DNA of 64,000 nt from Bacteroides sp. GM023 (GTDB taxonomy: Bacteria > Bacteroidota > Bacteroidia > Bacteroidales > Bacteroidaceae). The first letter of the stretch is position 1. Each line of letters starts with the position of its first letter. This document shows positions 60,802 to 64,000 of the stretch, one piece after another. The stretch lies in the NCBI RefSeq assembly GCF_014750685.1, contig NZ_JAAXGE010000001.1, positions 620,001-684,000 of the forward strand. The letters are read 5' to 3'. The notes beneath the pieces were generated by a model, which was given only the letters and a program-made list of their open reading frames with translations, did not search any database and had not been told where the DNA came from. The position numbers and the translations under genes are program-made.

Positions 60802-61521
60802 ATGATAGAAATTATTCCAGCCATTGATATTATTGACGGAAAGTGCGTACGCCTTTCCCAGGGAGACTACGATAGTAAGAAGGTATATAACGAGAATCCG
60901 GTAGAAGTTGCCAGGGAGTTCGAAGCGAACGGAGTTCACAGACTTCATGTGGTCGACTTGGACGGTGCTGCTTCTCATCATGTAGTCAACTATCGTGTGT
61001 TGGAACAAATTGCTACACATACCTCGCTTGTGATAGACTTCGGTGGTGGAGTAAAAAGCGACGAAGACTTGAAGATAGCCTTTGAAAGCGGCGCGCAGAT
61101 GATAACAGGCGGAAGCATTGCTGTAAAAGACCCTGTACTGTTTACCCATTGGCTGGAAACATACGGCAGCGAGAAGATTATCCTGGGAGCAGACGTCAAA
61201 GACCATAAGATAGCCGTCAATGGCTGGAAAGACGAAAGCGCCTGCGAACTATTCCCATTCCTCGAAGACTATATGACGAAAGGAATACGAAAAGTAATCT
61301 GCACCGACATTAGTTGTGACGGAATGTTGAGCGGGCCATCTATTGATTTATATAAAGAAATGCTTGCCAAATTCCCCGACCTCTATCTGATGGCCAGTGG
61401 TGGAGTAAGCAAGATAGATGATATTATCGCCCTGGACGAAGCCGGAATCCCCGGAGTCATCTTTGGCAAAGCGTTGTACGAAGGACATATCACATTGAAA
61501 GATTTACGAATCTTTCTGTAA
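60802..61521 (+). CDS. hisA: Phosphoribosylformimino-5-aminoimidazole carboxamide ribotide isomerase HisA
   Basis: HisA isomerises ProFAR to PRFAR in histidine synthesis. The 239-residue (beta/alpha)8 barrel starts with IEIIPAIDIIDGKCVRL, which holds the catalytic Asp. It continues with VDFGGGVKSDEDLK-type phosphate-binding repeats (FGGGVK, and ASGGVSKIDDI) and a second catalytic Asp in CTDISCDGMLSGPS. The leader ATTGTCAAATAGTAAATAAA recurs before hisF. Confidence 0.97.
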   Translation: MIEIIPAIDIIDGKCVRLSQGDYDSKKVYNENPVEVAREFEANGVHRLHVVDLDGAASHHVVNYRVLEQIATHTSLVIDFGGGVKSDEDLKIAFESGAQMITGGSIAVKDPVLFTHWLETYGSEKIILGADVKDHKIAVNGWKDESACELFPFLEDYMTKGIRKVICTDISCDGMLSGPSIDLYKEMLAKFPDLYLMASGGVSKIDDIIALDEAGIPGVIFGKALYEGHITLKDLRIFL

Positions 61522-61594
61522 GCAGTCAACCATACAACGGTATCCTCGTTCAAAGCACAGGTTTAAATTGTCAAATAGTAAATAAAATAGGATT

Positions 61595-62350
61595 GTGTTA
61601 GCAAAAAGAATTATCCCTTGTCTCGACATCAAAGACGGACAAACAGTAAAAGGAACGAACTTCGTTAATTTGCGCCAGGCCGGAGACCCGGTAGAACTTG
61701 GGCGGGCTTATAGTGAACAAGGAGCAGATGAACTTGTTTTCCTTGATATTACTGCAAGCCACGAAGGACGCAAGACCTTTACCGAACTAGTCAAGCGGAT
61801 TGCAGCAAATATCAGCATCCCGTTTACCGTAGGTGGCGGAATCAACGAATTGAGCGATGTAGATCGTTTGCTGAATGCCGGAGCAGATAAGATTTCAATC
61901 AACTCTTCCGCTATCCGTAATCCGCAACTGATTGATGATATCGCCAAGAACTTCGGCTCCCAAGTCTGCGTACTGGCAGTAGACGCCAAGCAAACAGACC
62001 ACGGTTGGAAATGCTACCTCAACGGCGGTCGCATCGAAACCGATAAAGAACTGATGGCATGGACAAGAGAAGCCCAGGAACGTGGTGCAGGTGAAATCCT
62101 GTTCACGAGCATGAATCATGACGGCGTGAAGACCGGCTATGCGAACGAAGCCCTTGCTTCACTCGCCGACCAGCTCTCTATTCCAATCATCGCTTCCGGC
62201 GGAGCAGGATGTAAAGAACACTTCCGCGACGTATTTTTGCAAGGAAAGGCAGATGCGGCGTTGGCAGCCAGCGTTTTTCATTTCGGAGAAATCAAAATTC
62301 CCGATTTAAAATCGTATCTTTGCGGCGAAGGTATTGTAATGCGTAAATAG
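61595..62350 (+). CDS. hisF: Imidazole glycerol phosphate synthase cyclase subunit HisF
   Basis: HisF converts PRFAR plus ammonia from HisH into imidazole glycerol phosphate and AICAR. The 251-residue barrel has [18 protein letters not shown] with the catalytic Asp, the phosphate sites [11 protein letters not shown] and [11 protein letters not shown], and [14 protein letters not shown] with the second Asp. It starts with GTG at 61595 (GTG-TTA-GCA), an unusual start for this operon; no nearby in-frame ATG would keep the conserved first strand. Confidence 0.96.
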   Translation: MLAKRIIPCLDIKDGQTVKGTNFVNLRQAGDPVELGRAYSEQGADELVFLDITASHEGRKTFTELVKRIAANISIPFTVGGGINELSDVDRLLNAGADKISINSSAIRNPQLIDDIAKNFGSQVCVLAVDAKQTDHGWKCYLNGGRIETDKELMAWTREAQERGAGEILFTSMNHDGVKTGYANEALASLADQLSIPIIASGGAGCKEHFRDVFLQGKADAALAASVFHFGEIKIPDLKSYLCGEGIVMRK

Positions 62351-62371
62351 TAAATTAAGATATTAAATAAA

Positions 62372-62983
62372 ATGGAATTGGATTTTGATAAAATGAACGG
62401 ACTTGTTCCGGCTATCATACAAGACAACGAGACGCGTAAAGTCTTGATGCTGGGCTTCATGAACCAGGAAGCCTATGACAAAACGGTAGAAACAGGAAAA
62501 GTAACCTTCTTCAGCCGTACCAAGAACCGCTTGTGGACAAAAGGTGAAGAAAGCGGTAATTTCCTTCATGTCGTTTCTATCAAAGCCGATTGCGATAATG
62601 ACACCCTGCTGATTCAGGTAAACCCGGTAGGACCGGTATGCCACACAGGTACGGATACTTGCTGGGGCGAAAAGAACGAAGAACCGGTAATGTTCCTGAA
62701 AGCATTGCAAGACTTCATCGACAAACGTCACGAAGAAATGCCCGAAGGTTCCTATACAACCAGCCTGTTTGAATCCGGCGTCAATAAGATGGCGCAGAAA
62801 GTAGGCGAAGAAGCAGTGGAAACGGTAATCGAAGCAACCAACGGAACAGACGAACGCCTGATCTATGAAGGAGCCGACCTTATCTACCACATGATTGTAT
62901 TACTAACTTCAAAAGGCTATCGCATCGAAGACCTTGCACGCGAATTGCAGGAAAGACATAGCAGTACATGGAAGAGACATTAA
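62372..62983 (+). CDS. hisIE: Bifunctional phosphoribosyl-AMP cyclohydrolase/phosphoribosyl-ATP pyrophosphatase HisIE
   Basis: This protein catalyses the second and third histidine steps. HisI domain (about 1-115): LMLGFMNQEAYDKTVETG, FFSRTKNRLWTKGEESGNFL and the zinc-binding CDNDTLLIQV and CHTGTDTCW. HisE domain (about 120-203): LFESGVNKMAQKVGEEAVETVIEA. The 203 residues are the normal length for the fusion. The gene overlaps the following ABC ATPase gene by 16 bp. Confidence 0.96.
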   Translation: MELDFDKMNGLVPAIIQDNETRKVLMLGFMNQEAYDKTVETGKVTFFSRTKNRLWTKGEESGNFLHVVSIKADCDNDTLLIQVNPVGPVCHTGTDTCWGEKNEEPVMFLKALQDFIDKRHEEMPEGSYTTSLFESGVNKMAQKVGEEAVETVIEATNGTDERLIYEGADLIYHMIVLLTSKGYRIEDLARELQERHSSTWKRH

Positions 62984-63693
62984 TTCTATATAAGAACGTA
63001 GAAATCCATCAACAGGAACTCTGTGTGCTGAATGATGTCAATCTTGAACTGCACAAAGGCGAGTTCGTCTACCTGATAGGAAAAGTAGGCTCCGGCAAAA
63101 CGAGCTTGCTCAAAACCTTCTATGGCGAACTGGAAGTAATGGACGGTGAAGCAGAGGTGCTGGGCTATAATATGCGTTCCATCAAACGCAAGCATATCCC
63201 TCAACTGCGCCGGAAATTAGGCATTGTATTTCAGGACTTTCAGTTGCTGACAGACCGCACCGTTTACAACAACCTCGAGTTTGTGCTCCGCGCCACAGGC
63301 TGGAAAAACAAACAAGAGATAAAGGAACGTATTGAAGAAGTGCTCGACCTGGTAGGAATGTCCAACAAAGGCTACAAACTGCCCAACGAACTTTCCGGCG
63401 GCGAACAGCAACGCATCGTGATTGCACGTGCCGTACTCAACTCCCCGGCTATCATCCTGGCGGACGAACCGACCGGAAACCTGGACGTAGAAACAGGAAA
63501 ATCCATTGTAGAGTTGCTGCACAATATCTGTGAATCCGGCTCATCCGTAGTGATGACAACCCACAACCTGCAATTGCTGAAAGACTACCCCGGCAGAGTA
63601 TACCGTTGCGCCGACCATCAGATTGTAGATGTCACCGGCGAATACATGCCCCGTCAGAGAACAATAGAAATAGATTTAAATATAGATAACTAA
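62968..63693 (+). CDS. FtsE-like ABC transporter ATP-binding protein
   Basis: The 241 residues form an ABC ATPase with Walker A GKVGSGKTS near residue 38-46, the signature LSGGEQQRIVIARA, and Walker B ILADEPTGNLD. The order and short spacing (FQDFQLLTDRTVYNNLEFVLRATGW) resemble FtsE, the ATPase partner of FtsX in cell division and cell wall hydrolase control, but no FtsX gene is present here. It overlaps hisIE, so it may be read as part of the his operon. The symbol ftsE is not assigned without a partner. Confidence 0.85.
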   Translation: MEETLILYKNVEIHQQELCVLNDVNLELHKGEFVYLIGKVGSGKTSLLKTFYGELEVMDGEAEVLGYNMRSIKRKHIPQLRRKLGIVFQDFQLLTDRTVYNNLEFVLRATGWKNKQEIKERIEEVLDLVGMSNKGYKLPNELSGGEQQRIVIARAVLNSPAIILADEPTGNLDVETGKSIVELLHNICESGSSVVMTTHNLQLLKDYPGRVYRCADHQIVDVTGEYMPRQRTIEIDLNIDN

Positions 63694-63706
63694 AACAGTA
63701 ACGAAA

Positions 63707-64000
63707 ATGAAAGTTTTAAAGTTTGGAGGAACTTCCGTAGGTTCTGCTCAACGCATGAAGGAAGTAGCCAAATTGATTACCGATGGTGAACAGAAGATTG
63801 TTGTCCTTTCAGCTATGTCAGGCACGACAAACACATTGGTGGAAATTTCGGACTATCTGTATAAGAAGAATCCGGAGGGTGCCAACGAGATTATCAATAA
63901 GCTGGAATCTAAATATAAACAGCACGTTGATGAACTTTTCGCAACCCAGGAATATAAACAGAAAGGTCTTGAAGTTGTCAAGTCTCACTTCGACTACATC
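63707..64000 (+). CDS. Aspartate kinase, 5' part (runs off the window)
   Basis: The visible 98 codons read KVLKFGGTSVGSAQRMKEVA, the conserved aspartokinase N-terminus, followed by VVLSAMSGTTNTLVE. It begins the aspartate pathway (lysine, methionine, threonine, isoleucine). The gene is 13 bp after the FtsE-like ATPase. Because the 3' end is cut off, a fused homoserine dehydrogenase or regulatory ACT part cannot be judged. Confidence 0.92.
   Translation, partial: MKVLKFGGTSVGSAQRMKEVAKLITDGEQKIVVLSAMSGTTNTLVEISDYLYKKNPEGANEIINKLESKYKQHVDELFATQEYKQKGLEVVKSHFDYI

Overview
The window looks like chromosomal DNA of a human-gut Bacteroides species, probably of the B. thetaiotaomicron/ovatus/xylanisolvens group. 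The reasons are the gene content (NrfHA, DUF3737, a fused 2-hydroxyacyl-CoA dehydratase activase, many AraC regulators, a fimbrillin-like lipoprotein), the lack of Shine-Dalgarno sequences, and repeated TAnnTTTG -7 promoter boxes, which are typical of Bacteroidetes. The species assignment is inference only.

Layout. 1-4.5 kb: RND pump and TolC channel, the end of an efflux operon. 4.5-10.1 kb: nitrite ammonification operon (nrfH, nrfA, ResB- and CcsA-type cytochrome c maturation genes, a porin), followed by a convergent Crp/Fnr regulator. 11.2-14.8 kb: ECF sigma factor operon with small secreted proteins, a candidate anti-sigma factor, a Spy/CpxP-like protein and a fimbrillin/FGE-type lipoprotein. 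15-17.6 kb: flavodoxin, metallo-beta-lactamase-fold hydrolase and homocysteine S-methyltransferase-like operon. 17.6-24.6 kb: tricorn-like protease, AraC/YczE pair and a divergent DXS paralog. 24.8-36 kb: a redox and transport island with aldo/keto reductases, flavodoxin, MFS and EamA transporters, DUF3737, a PatB-type lyase and four AraC regulators. 36-39 kb: anaerobic ribonucleotide reductase nrdDG behind a cobalamin riboswitch. 39.2-40.3 kb: OmpA protein. 40.5-46.3 kb: a five-gene cassette matching the uncharacterised STM4015-STM4014-STM4013-STM4012-STM4011 families. 46.5-50 kb: MATE pump, Crp-like and AraC regulators, pyridoxamine-oxidase-like protein. 50-55 kb: TetR and the 1403-residue activase/dehydratase. 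55.3-58.2 kb: YjbR protein, an unknown secreted protein, a secreted CMD-cupin protein and a secreted flavodoxin. 58.5-58.7 kb: two identical tRNA-Asp genes. 59-64 kb: purU, hisH, hisA, hisF, hisIE, an FtsE-like ATPase and the start of an aspartokinase.

Two systems stand out. First, six intergenic sites carry two GTAATT-type half-sites exactly 21 bp apart. In five of them the second half-site lies exactly 42 bp before the last G of a -7 box. This links the 15 kb flavodoxin operon, the genes between 25.7 and 33 kb, and the CMD-cupin/flavodoxin pair at 56.7 kb into one predicted AraC-type regulon of redox and transport functions. Second, the STM4011-4015-like cassette combines a WGR/leucine-rich-repeat protein, an ATP-grasp-like protein, a sulfatase/phosphatase-fold hydrolase and two radical SAM enzymes, one fused to a HAD phosphatase. 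It is compactly arranged like a single modification or biosynthesis pathway of unknown product.
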